Below, in pieces: positions 28,083 through 36,144 of a stretch of DNA of 64,000 nt. The position numbers and the translations under genes were made by a program. Origin of the DNA: Bacteroides cellulosilyticus (GTDB lineage: Bacteria; Bacteroidota; Bacteroidia; Bacteroidales; Bacteroidaceae); assembly GCF_020091405.1 (NCBI RefSeq), contig NZ_CP081903.1:1984001-2048000 (forward strand), given 5' to 3'. How positions within the stretch are numbered: the first letter of the stretch is position 1; each line of letters begins with the position of its first letter. The notes under the pieces were generated by a model. The model saw nothing but the letters and a program-made list of their open reading frames with translations. It searched no databases and was not told the DNA's origin.

Positions 28083-29885
28083 ATGAAGGGAATACGTGCG
28101 TTATGTCTTTGGCTCTTGCTGTTGCCTGCGGGCGTTGCATCTGCCCAGTTGGTAGAGAAGGTTTTAGATATCTTTAATGAAGATACTTTGGGGAATGTTG
28201 TTGCCCAAAGGGCGGATACAGACTCGGTTTATCTGCTGAAGATGAAAGAGGATTTGGAGGTTGCAAGGCTGAATGAGGCTAATCTCAGGATGGAGATAGA
28301 GCAAATGAGGCTGAGATATGATGCGGCGGACTCCCTGAAACTGGCAAAGCAGCGATTGCGTATTGATTCGCTCAGGCGGGTGACGCCGGGTGTGCCGGTA
28401 GTGGTGGAAGGCGATACGCTGTATTACCTGTTTGCCAAGCGTGGTGGACATACTCCGCAGCAACGTGCCGAAATGAATGCAGCGGCAATAACGGAGCTGG
28501 GTAAACGGTTTAATTTGCAACCCGACTCGGTTTATACCGAAAATAGTGATATTGTCACCGATCTGATGTATGGGAATAAAGTTCTGGCCTCGTTCATAGA
28601 TCAGGATGGTTTGTGGGAAGGTTGCTCGCGCGACCAGTTGGCGGCTGCCAAGCGTAAAGTGATCGTAGACAAGCTGAAGGTGATGAAGGACGAACATAGC
28701 CTGTGGCAGCTTGGCAAACGTATTCTCTATTTCATTCTTGTAATCATAGGCCAGTACCTGCTGTTTAAACTCACCACCTGGTTGTTCAATAAGCTGAAAG
28801 TGCGTATTCAACGATTGAAGGATACCAAACTAAAACCTATCTCCATTCAGGAATATGAATTGCTGGATACGCAGAAGCAGGTGAATCTGCTTGTCTTCCT
28901 GGCAAATCTGTTGCGATATGCCGTAATGCTGCTCCAGCTGATATTAACAGTACCGCTACTTTTCTCCATATTTCCCCAGACAAAAGATCTTGCTTATAAG
29001 TTATTCTCGTATATATGGGACCCTATAAAGAGCATCTTCCTGGGTATAGTAGAATATGTTCCTAATCTGTTTACCATCTTTGTGATATGGCTTGCCGTGA
29101 AATATCTGGTGAGGTTGGTGCATTATCTTGCCAGTGAAATTCAATCGGAACGGTTGAAAATAGGTGGTTTCTATGCCGATTGGGCTATGCCAACGTTTCA
29201 CATTGTGCGTTTCCTGCTTTATGCATTTATGATTGCTATGATTTATCCCTATCTGCCGGGTTCCAAGTCGGGTGTTTTCCAGGGAATATCGGTCTTTGTC
29301 GGCTTGATTGTTTCGTTGGGTTCGAGTACGGTGATCGGGAATATTATTGCGGGATTGGTAATCACCTATATGCGTCCCTTCAAGTTGGGCGACCGCATCA
29401 AGCTGAATGATACTACGGGAAATGTAATAGAGAAGACTCCGTTGGTGACGCGCATCCGTACACCGAAGAATGAGGTGGTGACGATTCCGAACTCTTTCAT
29501 CATGTCTTCGCATACGGTAAACTTTAGTCAGTCGGCACGTGACTACGGACTGATTATTCATTCGGAAGTGAGTGTGGGGTATGATATTCCCTGGCGGAAG
29601 ACACATCAACTTCTGGTTGAGGCCGCTCTGAATACCCCCGGAGTGGTAGATGATCCGCGTCCGTTTGTATTGGAAACGTCTCTTCAGGATTATTATCCGG
29701 TCTATCAGGTGAATGCTTATATAAAGGATGCCAACCAGTTGGCGCAGGTGTATTCCGATTTGCATCAGAATATCCAGGATCGATTTAACGAAGAGGGTAT
29801 CGAGATTATGTCGCCGCACTACATCGCTACGCGTGACGGTAGTGAGACGACGATACCTAAAGATGATTTGCGGGAGAAGAAGTAA
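28083..29885 (+). CDS. MscS-family mechanosensitive ion channel, large form
   Basis: Protein of 600 residues. Signal peptide MKGIRALCLWLLLLPAGVAS. A periplasmic region carries a predicted coiled coil (about 45-95: LKMKEDLEVARLNEANLRME, then IEQMRL). Several membrane helices follow (LYFILVIIGQYLLFKLTTWL, YVPNLFTIFVIWLAVKYLVR and others). The MscS core at about 400-480 has GISVFVGLIVSLGSSTVIGN, MRPFKLGDRIKL and VVTIPNSFIMSSHTVNFS. It is longer than E. coli MscS, like the extended channels with N-terminal domains. Probably protects against hypo-osmotic shock. It is followed by a 937-nt gene-free region with periodic arrays. Confidence 0.92.
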   Translation: MKGIRALCLWLLLLPAGVASAQLVEKVLDIFNEDTLGNVVAQRADTDSVYLLKMKEDLEVARLNEANLRMEIEQMRLRYDAADSLKLAKQRLRIDSLRRVTPGVPVVVEGDTLYYLFAKRGGHTPQQRAEMNAAAITELGKRFNLQPDSVYTENSDIVTDLMYGNKVLASFIDQDGLWEGCSRDQLAAAKRKVIVDKLKVMKDEHSLWQLGKRILYFILVIIGQYLLFKLTTWLFNKLKVRIQRLKDTKLKPISIQEYELLDTQKQVNLLVFLANLLRYAVMLLQLILTVPLLFSIFPQTKDLAYKLFSYIWDPIKSIFLGIVEYVPNLFTIFVIWLAVKYLVRLVHYLASEIQSERLKIGGFYADWAMPTFHIVRFLLYAFMIAMIYPYLPGSKSGVFQGISVFVGLIVSLGSSTVIGNIIAGLVITYMRPFKLGDRIKLNDTTGNVIEKTPLVTRIRTPKNEVVTIPNSFIMSSHTVNFSQSARDYGLIIHSEVSVGYDIPWRKTHQLLVEAALNTPGVVDDPRPFVLETSLQDYYPVYQVNAYIKDANQLAQVYSDLHQNIQDRFNEEGIEIMSPHYIATRDGSETTIPKDDLREKK

Positions 29886-29923
29886 TTTTCTTATCGAACT
29901 CAGTTTACGAGACTCTATTTTTA

Positions 29924-29945
29924 ATTGTACCGAATTCGGTACAAT
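29924..29945. repeat. Perfect 22-nt palindrome downstream of the MscS gene
   Basis: ATTGTACCGAA (29924-29934) followed directly by its exact complement. It lies 39 nt after the MscS stop. Read as RNA it forms an 11-bp hairpin; TTTTT follows 10 nt later on the plus strand, so it may be a weak terminator or an operator. Confidence 0.65.
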
Positions 29946-30379
29946 AAGTACTTTTTCAATGACAGGCAGCCTGAGTAGTTGCAATGTATTTAAATGAAAT
30001 CATTGTCCTATAAGTATGTACTTAAGTCCGTTAATCTTATTGCTTTATTATGAATATTATTGTCATTGCTCGTTTCATGTGGAAAGACGGGGGCGAACGG
30101 TCTGAATTGAAAATCTGCCGACCGTCCCGATGATAATAGGAAAGAATGCAAGGAAATGATATGGTGAATGTTTAGAAAGAAAGCTATTGGCTTGGTTATA
30201 GACTTATTTATATGCGTTGTGCTGATAAAACCACTCAAATTGTTTCGTAAAAAGGGTAACTCGTATCAAATAGTTCCTGCGAAAAAATAGAGAAAAACCT
30301 TGTGAATAGCGGATAAAACGACTCTCAGAGGAAGATTCTCCCCTTCGTTTTACCTGAAAACGCCCTTTCATATCACAAG

Positions 30380-30467
30380 ACTACACCCTTTATAGCAGAT
30401 AGCTACACCTTTTTGGGCGGATAACTACACCCTTTTGAGCAAATAGCGTAGCCATCCGGGCAAGATA
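30380..30467. repeat. 22-bp-period array B1 (4 units)
   Basis: Four consecutive units start at 30380, 30402, 30424 and 30446, each exactly 22 nt. Units 1-3 share ACTACACCCTTT (or GCTACACCTTTT), a G-rich middle and end in ATA. Unit 4 (GCGTAGCCATCCGGGCAAG plus ATA) is more diverged. A CCC-TTTT-GGG dyad is visible in the middle units. Confidence 0.8.
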
Positions 30468-30483
30468 AATCACCATGCGGCTT

Positions 30484-30637
30484 CCCGTTTCCTACTGTGG
30501 GAACGGGCGTTCCCCTTAATGGGAACAATGGTTTCTCTTAATGGGAACGAGCGTTCCTCTTAATGGGGAGAAGAGTTTCTCTTCATGGGAACGCTCGTTT
30601 CTTAGAGCGGGAACGGCAGTTTCCTGCCTGTGGGAAA
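30484..30637. repeat. 22-bp-period palindromic array B2 (7 units)
   Basis: Seven consecutive 22-nt units start at 30484, 30506, 30528, 30550, 30572, 30594 and 30616, with no indels. The shared core is GTTTCTCTTAATGGGAAC with variants. Ends GTTCC and GGGAAC form a dyad in most units; where one arm changes (unit 7 GCAGTTTCC) complementary changes appear nearby (GGAAACTGC). The three or four bases at unit borders vary freely. It lies 16 nt after array B1 and before the convergent lipoprotein gene. Confidence 0.9.
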
Positions 30638-30779
30638 CTGCAAACTCTTATATATGAATGGCTTGGAAATACGATCAAAAAGCACTAATCGTAAGCATCA
30701 ATAAGATGCCATACTTCAGTTGTCCGGCAAAGATTGCAAATGGCAAACCGAAAGGCATATCAAGAAGAAAGCCGACAAT

Positions 30780-30815
30780 AGAGACATCATTTTTCAGTAA
30801 AGAAGGGATGTCTCT
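30780..30815 (-). terminator. Hairpin just after the lipoprotein gene
   Basis: AGAGACATC (30780-30788) pairs with GATGTCTCT (30807-30815), 9 bp, 18-nt loop, 7 nt downstream of the minus-strand stop. There is no T-tract, so this is a transcript-end hairpin only by position. Confidence 0.4.
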
Positions 30816-30822
30816 TCTTGCT

Positions 30823-32109
30823 TTACCGTGCCATCACAATTTCCGAATAGGGATATCCGATGCCGGGAACCGATTGCCAGTCTTTACTTACTAAATCGTA
30901 TGCATAAATCAGCCTGCCACCCCGGTAAGTGTCGAACAATACATAGAGTTTCAGTGTCTCTGTATCTTCAGCGAGCATGGTTATGGAACGTGCCGGGTTG
31001 GGGAATGTGGCAAAAGGCTCTTTCAGGGTCATTGTAGCCTGGTCCCACAGGCGCAGTTCGGTCTGCCCGTCGGTTTTCACTACGGCGTATCCTCCGGTGT
31101 GCACATACTTGGTGGTTCCGTTATCTTTTTTATCGGTTATTGTCCAGAAGGGAATAAGTGCGGTAGCTTGTATCTGCTCGCCGACATGTACTTTGCTACT
31201 TTGTAAATCCAGTACGACGGGCGCAAAGCTGTTGTTGCCGTTATCGGCTGAGAGCAATAGCTGGCCGGAGCCGCTCTGTACGCCGGGGTAACGTGTCAGA
31301 GCTTCGGGTTTTATGTTTGCAGGTAGTTCGTAGCGGTGAGCCATGGGAGGCATCTGGCTCCGGGTGTAACCCGAGGTTGTGACGGAGACCAATGCCACTT
31401 CATTGGAAGATATCTGTCTCACGGCTGTTATGGAGCCATTGATATTGTTGCAAAGGGTTAATATGTTTTCAAGTCCCGTATCCTGCCAGTAGCGCATGGA
31501 GAGGTCGTAACAGTATACCTTGCGGATTCCGTCCTTCGTTTGTATTCCACAGAGACGTTGGCTTTCGGGGGCGTTCACTATGCAGGAGAAGTCTTTTTGG
31601 TCTTCTGCCAGTTCCACGATGTCCGTTGGGTTTGCTTGGGCGAGGTCTACGTGTTGGATGCAGTTTTTATAGCCCGTGTCGGAATGGGAGTTGGTGATGC
31701 CGTAGAGTTGGAACTCTTCGGGTGCCTGGCCGTTGGAGACTGCGATTTCGCCAAGCGTCATTATGTCGCCGGCGCGGCGCAGAAGTATTTTGGTAGTTGA
31801 AGCGGGATAGTGTCCGGGTGCCAGGAAGGTGATGCTTGTGGCGGTCTGTTCCAACATGACGGGCAATACGCCACGGGCATATCCCTGATAGTTGAGTGCG
31901 GGCTCGTCGGGAAGCGGCCAATAGATTTCGAACATGACATCGTCATCGGGCTGGAAGCCTTGTGCGGAGATGGTGACTTTATCTCCGGGATTAAAGCTCG
32001 TTTGGGTGGGCATCACGATGTCGGTTACTAAGATGGGCTCTTTGTCGTCATCTTTTGCACAGGCCGCAAGCAGCAGGCCAAATAACAGGAAGAGGTATAT
32101 CTTCTTCAT
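30823..32109 (-). CDS. Lipoprotein with IPT/Ig-like N-terminus, function unknown
   Basis: Lipoprotein of 428 residues. MKKIYLFLLFGLLLAAC has the lipobox at Cys17, and the acidic DDD after KD at the mature start resembles the Bacteroides surface-export tag. Residues about 25-120 look like an Ig/IPT-type beta domain (MPTQTSFNPGDKVTISAQGF, PGHYPASTTKILLRRAGDIM). The rest has repeating beta patterns that could be a propeller (KVYCYDLSMRYWQDTGLENI; KLYVLFDTYRGGRLIYAYDL near the C-terminus). It is 97 nt after the phosphatase gene on the same strand but has its own -7 box, so it may be partly independent. It may be the surface partner of the TonB receptor two genes upstream. No family name assigned. 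Confidence 0.7.
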   Translation of the reverse strand: MKKIYLFLLFGLLLAACAKDDDKEPILVTDIVMPTQTSFNPGDKVTISAQGFQPDDDVMFEIYWPLPDEPALNYQGYARGVLPVMLEQTATSITFLAPGHYPASTTKILLRRAGDIMTLGEIAVSNGQAPEEFQLYGITNSHSDTGYKNCIQHVDLAQANPTDIVELAEDQKDFSCIVNAPESQRLCGIQTKDGIRKVYCYDLSMRYWQDTGLENILTLCNNINGSITAVRQISSNEVALVSVTTSGYTRSQMPPMAHRYELPANIKPEALTRYPGVQSGSGQLLLSADNGNNSFAPVVLDLQSSKVHVGEQIQATALIPFWTITDKKDNGTTKYVHTGGYAVVKTDGQTELRLWDQATMTLKEPFATFPNPARSITMLAEDTETLKLYVLFDTYRGGRLIYAYDLVSKDWQSVPGIGYPYSEIVMAR

Positions 32110-32134
32110 AGCGTTTCTTTATGTTTGAACGATG

Positions 32135-32142
32135 CAAAGGTA
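32135..32142 (-). promoter_or_regulatory. Possible internal -7 box before the lipoprotein gene
   Basis: Minus strand TACCTTTG, 25 nt upstream of the lipoprotein ATG. No -33 element recognised. Confidence 0.4.
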
Positions 32143-32206
32143 TTATTTTTAGCGATATACTCTCTTCTCTTCACTGTGTATTTTGCGTCGGAAAGTGAAA
32201 AAAGAA

Positions 32207-33139
32207 TTACCGTGAGGTGCGTGTCACGGTATGCAGCACATTCCCTTTCTTGTCAATCATCCGCAACGTCAGTTCCTTCTTGTCTGCCGAAATGATGGAG
32301 AAACCCGGTTCTGGACTGCAAAACACTGTTCCTTCCGTGGGTTTCACTTTGCGGGAGAGGGAGCCGGCGGAGTTGACGATGTAATCAATATTGCTTCCCA
32401 CCTTGCGGATGTGCTGGAAGTTGTGGATATGTCCGCAGACGTACATATCTACTTTATGCTTGCGGAGTATCGGGTCGAGGCGGGCTTGCATATCCAGGCG
32501 TTCGCTGTTGTCCTTCGGAGTTTCGGCGTAGATGGGGTGGTGTCCGGCAACGATGACCCAGTCTTCTTTTGCGGCGGTCAGTACGGAGTCTATCCAGGCA
32601 AGTTGTTGCTGTAAGTCCTGCTTGCAGGCATCGGGATAGGTGGTGGAGTCGTTGCGGTATTTGTCCATCATGGGGGCGGTGTCCACCCAGACGATGCGGA
32701 GGGTGATGCCGTCGTCTTCGAATGATTTGGTATAGTAGCGGGCGGGCATGGTCCAGCGGCGGCTGACGTTGGTGTAGTCCATTACGGCTTGCGTGTTGCC
32801 ACGGTATTCGTGGTTGCCAAGTACGGGAAACCAGTCTATCATCAGTTCCGGGTGGGAGTAGATGAGCTCGTAGTTGGTCATCCACAGAGGGTCGTTCACG
32901 CTGCGCACGCCTTCAAAATGATGGATGTCTCCGGTGGCGACTACGAATTCGGGACCGACTTCTTCGGCCATGGTTCCCATCAGTTCGGCTATGGGCTTTT
33001 GGTCGTAATAACCGTTACGGCCCAGGTCGTTGGCGACGTAGAAGTTGAATTTCTTGTCGAAGATGGAATAATCCGTTATCTGTGCGGTTGCCCAGTTGCT
33101 GAGGAGGACAACTAAAAGGAGAAAGAATACTTTTTTCAT
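32207..33139 (-). CDS. Secreted calcineurin-like metallophosphatase (purple acid phosphatase-like)
   Basis: Exported phosphatase of 310 residues. Signal peptide ends SNWATAQ. The metal ligands of the fold are in order: Asp38 (VANDLG), Asp71 with His (GDIHH), Asn109-His110 (GNHE), His200 (AGHHPIY), His237 and His239 (CGHIHNFQH). The layout is closest to tartrate-resistant/purple acid phosphatases, which hydrolyse phosphomonoesters in the periplasm or outside. It is 19 nt downstream of the TonB receptor gene, so the two should be co-transcribed; the pair suggests capture of a phosphorylated compound or of phosphate. The substrate is not determinable here. Confidence 0.9.
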   Translation of the reverse strand: MKKVFFLLLVVLLSNWATAQITDYSIFDKKFNFYVANDLGRNGYYDQKPIAELMGTMAEEVGPEFVVATGDIHHFEGVRSVNDPLWMTNYELIYSHPELMIDWFPVLGNHEYRGNTQAVMDYTNVSRRWTMPARYYTKSFEDDGITLRIVWVDTAPMMDKYRNDSTTYPDACKQDLQQQLAWIDSVLTAAKEDWVIVAGHHPIYAETPKDNSERLDMQARLDPILRKHKVDMYVCGHIHNFQHIRKVGSNIDYIVNSAGSLSRKVKPTEGTVFCSPEPGFSIISADKKELTLRMIDKKGNVLHTVTRTSR

Positions 33140-33158
33140 TATTATATTGATTTGATTG

Positions 33159-35975
33159 TTAGAAGTTGATTTTCACACCTGCATTCACTTTCACTCCGTA
33201 GTGTTCGCTCTGCATCGTCCGGTCCTTCGTTCCCTGATAGTAGCGCAAGGGCTGGTTCAGCAAATTGGTGGCTTCGGCATAGAACGTTGTTTTCAGTTTC
33301 TTTCCGAAAGTATAGCTGGCGTTGGCATCCATATAATTCACTGCGTCGTAATAGCGGTCGTAGAACTTCTCCGCTCCCATCTCGTCGATAAATGCCGATG
33401 CATAGTTGTAAGAAAGGCGGAGGCTCACGCCGGATTTCTCGAAAAAGAGCGAAGCATTGGCCGTGTGCTCCGGAGAACCCGGCAGGCGCAGGCCGCTTTC
33501 ATTCTCACGTCCCTCGAAGTTGAAGTTATCCACGCGGGAGTAAGAGTAAGTGTATGTTCCGTAGAAACCGATGCACTTCAAGGCCGGGGCTATGAAGCTG
33601 AAATCGCGCTGATAGGCCACTTCCACACCCAGCAGGTCGGCGTTGCCCGAGTTGCGCGGCTGGCTGAACTTGGTATATGTGGTTCCGTTGTAATTGTAGT
33701 TGCGCATAGTCTGGTCTACGATGAAATCATTGATTTTCTTGTAGAAGATACCGGCACTGACAAGACCGATGCTCTTGAAGTAATACTCACCGCTCAGGTC
33801 GAAGTTATAAGAAATGGTGGGTTTCAGGCCCGGATTACCCAAAGAGATGGAGTTGTCGCTACGCTTAATCGTAATATTCGGTGCCAGGGCGGCATACTTG
33901 GGCCGGGCAATGGTATTGGTGAACGAGGCGCGCACCTTGAAGTCATCGTTTACATCATACTTCACAAGAACGGAAGGAAGCACATTCAGGTAACTGTCCG
34001 ACTCGTAGGCTGTGCGGGTGGTCTTGTCTTCGTCCGCATCATACTGGCTACCCGAATATTTCACATGTGTATTCTCCAGACGCAGGCCCAGCATCAAGTC
34101 CCACTTCTCACCCAGTTTCTGGTCGAAACGCAGATAACCTGCCGCAACGGTTTCTTTGGCGTTGAAGTTGGTGGCAAGTTCTTCCTGCACCTGGTTCTTT
34201 TCAAACAGACTTGCATTGTTCAAGTCAAGTTCTCCCAGATACTCCTTGCTTATGAAGCTACCGGCTTTATATTGCTTGCCCGGCATGTATCCGTCCCGGT
34301 TCTGGTCTACGGCAGCCGCCAGACTGGCTTTGTCGAAACCGTCTTCATCCAGCGGAGTGTATTCGTAGAAGTCAATCTCTTTATCTTTAGTCTTATGCAC
34401 CACCTTGGTTCCGAAGCGCAGATGATTGCCGAACTTTCCTTTTGTGAGCGGCAAACTGAAATCGAGTTTGAACTTGAAGTCCTTCTCTTGAATATCTTCC
34501 TGTTGCTCCGTCACTTCTTTCAGACTGAAATCGTCGTTCAGATACATAGCCGAACCTTCCTGCGGAGTAAGCAACGGCTTGCGCTCATCGCTCAAATCCA
34601 TAGTGAACTTCTGTTTCTTCAGTTGATAGTCGATGTAGCGTTCATTGGGACGTTCTTCGCTGGCTTTGGCATAGTTGACGCTCCACTTCGTGTCCAGTTT
34701 GCCGAAGAGGTGCTCGCCGCCGAGGGTGAAGTCCATTGTGCGCTGACGTTCCAGACGGGCGTTGCGGTTGTCGGGCGTGCCGCCTTTGGTCTGCACGCGC
34801 ACGGCGCCTTTGTTGTTGATGGAGCAATATTCGTTGCCATTGTCGTCTTCTTCCAGGTTGATACCTTTCACGTTGAGGCGGTAACGGTTTTCCCAGTCGT
34901 TGCGGTTGTTGAAGATGCCTTTGAAAGTCAGCTTGTGGTTCTCGTTGATGTCCCAGTCCAGTGCGGCGGAGTAGCTTTGGCGTTCGCGGGTGACGTAGTA
35001 TTGGCGCACCTGATAGTCGGTGATGCAGAGTTCTCCGGTTTCTACATCCTTGTCCCATACAAATTCGATGTCATCCGAGCCGGAGGGGGAGTTCTGATAG
35101 GAAGCGGAAAGAATGAGTCCCAGTTTGTCGTTGAAGAAGCGGTCGCCATAAGTGAAACCCAGGTTTAGTTGCGCCTTGTCGCTAATCCAGTTGTAACCCG
35201 TTCCGGCGGTAGCACTGATGAAGCGTTTATAAGGAGAGTTCTTTGTAATCAGATTGATGGAACCGCCGATGGCGTCGGCATCCATATCCGGGGTGACTAC
35301 CTTGTTCACTTCGATGGTCTGTATCATATCTGCCGGGATGAGGTCCAGTTGCACGTTGCGTGTATCGCCTTCGGCAGAAGGAACGCGGTTGCCGTTGATA
35401 GTGACGGAACTCATGTCGGCAGAGGTGCCGCGTACTTGTCCGAAGCGGGCTTCACCCTGGTCGTACTGTACGTTGATACCCGAAATGCGTTTCAGTGCAT
35501 CGCCTATGTTGGAGTCGGGGAACTTGCCTACCTGATCGGCGGACACTACATTCTTGATGCCGAGGCTGTTCTTCTGCGAATTGACGGCGCGGCGTTGTCC
35601 CTGAAAGGCGCCGCCTACCACTACTTCCTGTAGTTCCACTCCTTCGTTCATCACTACGTCTTTCTCCAAGGTGCGTCCTTCGGGAATGGTTATTTTCAGT
35701 TCTACGGGTGAATAGCCCACATAACTTACTTTTACGGTATACGTCCCCGGTTCCAGATTGGGGAAAGTGTAGAAGCCGTTGACGTCGCTCGTCACTCCGG
35801 CATGCAGTTTCTCGATGTAGATGGAGGCACCCGGAAGGGTTTGTTTCGTGGCATCTATGATGCGGCCGCGTACGGTGCCCTGTTTCACTACGTTTACTTT
35901 CTCGTCGGCTTTTGCCGTGCTGCCGACTGTTAGAAATAAGAATAAGAGCGTGAATACTTTAACAATGTGTTTCAT
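33159..35975 (-). CDS. TonB-dependent receptor with carboxypeptidase-regulatory-like domain
   Basis: Outer-membrane receptor of 938 residues from ATG 35975 (MKHIVKVFTLLFLFLTVGST). An upstream in-frame ATG at 36008 lies inside the -7 box and is excluded; 35987 is possible. A carboxypeptidase-regulatory-like domain covers about 30-115 (GTVRGRIIDATKQTLPGASI). The plug covers about 120-260 (IGDALKRISGINVQYDQGEA, SVTINGNRVPSAEGDTRNVQ, DADAIGGSINLITKNSPYKR). The barrel ends in a short beta strand with terminal Phe (VNAGVKINF). It resembles CirA/FecA-like rather than SusC receptors, with no SusD. First gene of an operon with the phosphatase. The gene is G+C-rich (42 of 60 bases in 34741-34800). Confidence 0.93.
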   Translation of the reverse strand: MKHIVKVFTLLFLFLTVGSTAKADEKVNVVKQGTVRGRIIDATKQTLPGASIYIEKLHAGVTSDVNGFYTFPNLEPGTYTVKVSYVGYSPVELKITIPEGRTLEKDVVMNEGVELQEVVVGGAFQGQRRAVNSQKNSLGIKNVVSADQVGKFPDSNIGDALKRISGINVQYDQGEARFGQVRGTSADMSSVTINGNRVPSAEGDTRNVQLDLIPADMIQTIEVNKVVTPDMDADAIGGSINLITKNSPYKRFISATAGTGYNWISDKAQLNLGFTYGDRFFNDKLGLILSASYQNSPSGSDDIEFVWDKDVETGELCITDYQVRQYYVTRERQSYSAALDWDINENHKLTFKGIFNNRNDWENRYRLNVKGINLEEDDNGNEYCSINNKGAVRVQTKGGTPDNRNARLERQRTMDFTLGGEHLFGKLDTKWSVNYAKASEERPNERYIDYQLKKQKFTMDLSDERKPLLTPQEGSAMYLNDDFSLKEVTEQQEDIQEKDFKFKLDFSLPLTKGKFGNHLRFGTKVVHKTKDKEIDFYEYTPLDEDGFDKASLAAAVDQNRDGYMPGKQYKAGSFISKEYLGELDLNNASLFEKNQVQEELATNFNAKETVAAGYLRFDQKLGEKWDLMLGLRLENTHVKYSGSQYDADEDKTTRTAYESDSYLNVLPSVLVKYDVNDDFKVRASFTNTIARPKYAALAPNITIKRSDNSISLGNPGLKPTISYNFDLSGEYYFKSIGLVSAGIFYKKINDFIVDQTMRNYNYNGTTYTKFSQPRNSGNADLLGVEVAYQRDFSFIAPALKCIGFYGTYTYSYSRVDNFNFEGRENESGLRLPGSPEHTANASLFFEKSGVSLRLSYNYASAFIDEMGAEKFYDRYYDAVNYMDANASYTFGKKLKTTFYAEATNLLNQPLRYYQGTKDRTMQSEHYGVKVNAGVKINF

Positions 35976-36005
35976 ACCTGTTGTCATTCGTTGATTAATT
36001 TGCCG

Positions 36006-36013
36006 CAAAAGTA
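36006..36013 (-). promoter_or_regulatory. -7 box of the TonB receptor/phosphatase operon
   Basis: Minus strand TACTTTTG, 31 nt upstream of the chosen ATG. It excludes the longer ORF start at 36008. Confidence 0.6.
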
Positions 36014-36144
36014 GAGACGTGGCGTTTCATACGTTTTGCGGCAAATTTAAGAATCGGTAACAAATATGATACATTCCGGTTACGAGGCTGGCGAAATCGC
36101 TTTTCGTATAGGCATCTGTTTATAGGGCAAGTGGATTTTACTTC

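Larger units (their letters stand above)
29886..30822. other. 937-nt intergenic region between convergent genes
   Basis: Between the MscS stop and the lipoprotein stop. It contains the 22-nt palindrome (29924-29945), the short inverted repeat TAAAACG/CGTTTTA (30314-30320, 30346-30352), arrays B1 and B2, and a hairpin at 30780-30815. I see no promoter-backed gene. ORFs here are short and unlike known families. Confidence 0.8.

Noticed and set aside
28164..28811. 215-codon minus-strand open frame
   Set aside because: Antisense to the N-terminal half of the MscS gene, no motif.
29001..29984. 327-codon minus-strand open frame
   Set aside because: Antisense to the MscS channel; low-complexity composition rich in His, Ile and Arg, and no promoter.
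30008..30238. 76-codon minus-strand frame in the intergenic region
   Set aside because: No TAnnTTTG box upstream, no domain, and ordinary intergenic composition.
30380..30637. CRISPR array
   Set aside because: Units are contiguous 22-mers without constant repeats and unique spacers of CRISPR size, and no cas gene is present.
30658..30894. 78-codon plus-strand frame after array B2
   Set aside because: It overlaps the 3' end of the lipoprotein gene on the other strand and has no promoter or recognisable product.
33156..35168. 670-codon plus-strand open frame
   Set aside because: It runs exactly antisense to the TonB receptor gene, shows no signal, motif or promoter, and is explained by the G+C-rich codon use of the receptor.
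33159..36008. Longer start of the TonB receptor gene at 36008
   Set aside because: The ATG lies inside the -7 box, so the transcript would start after it.
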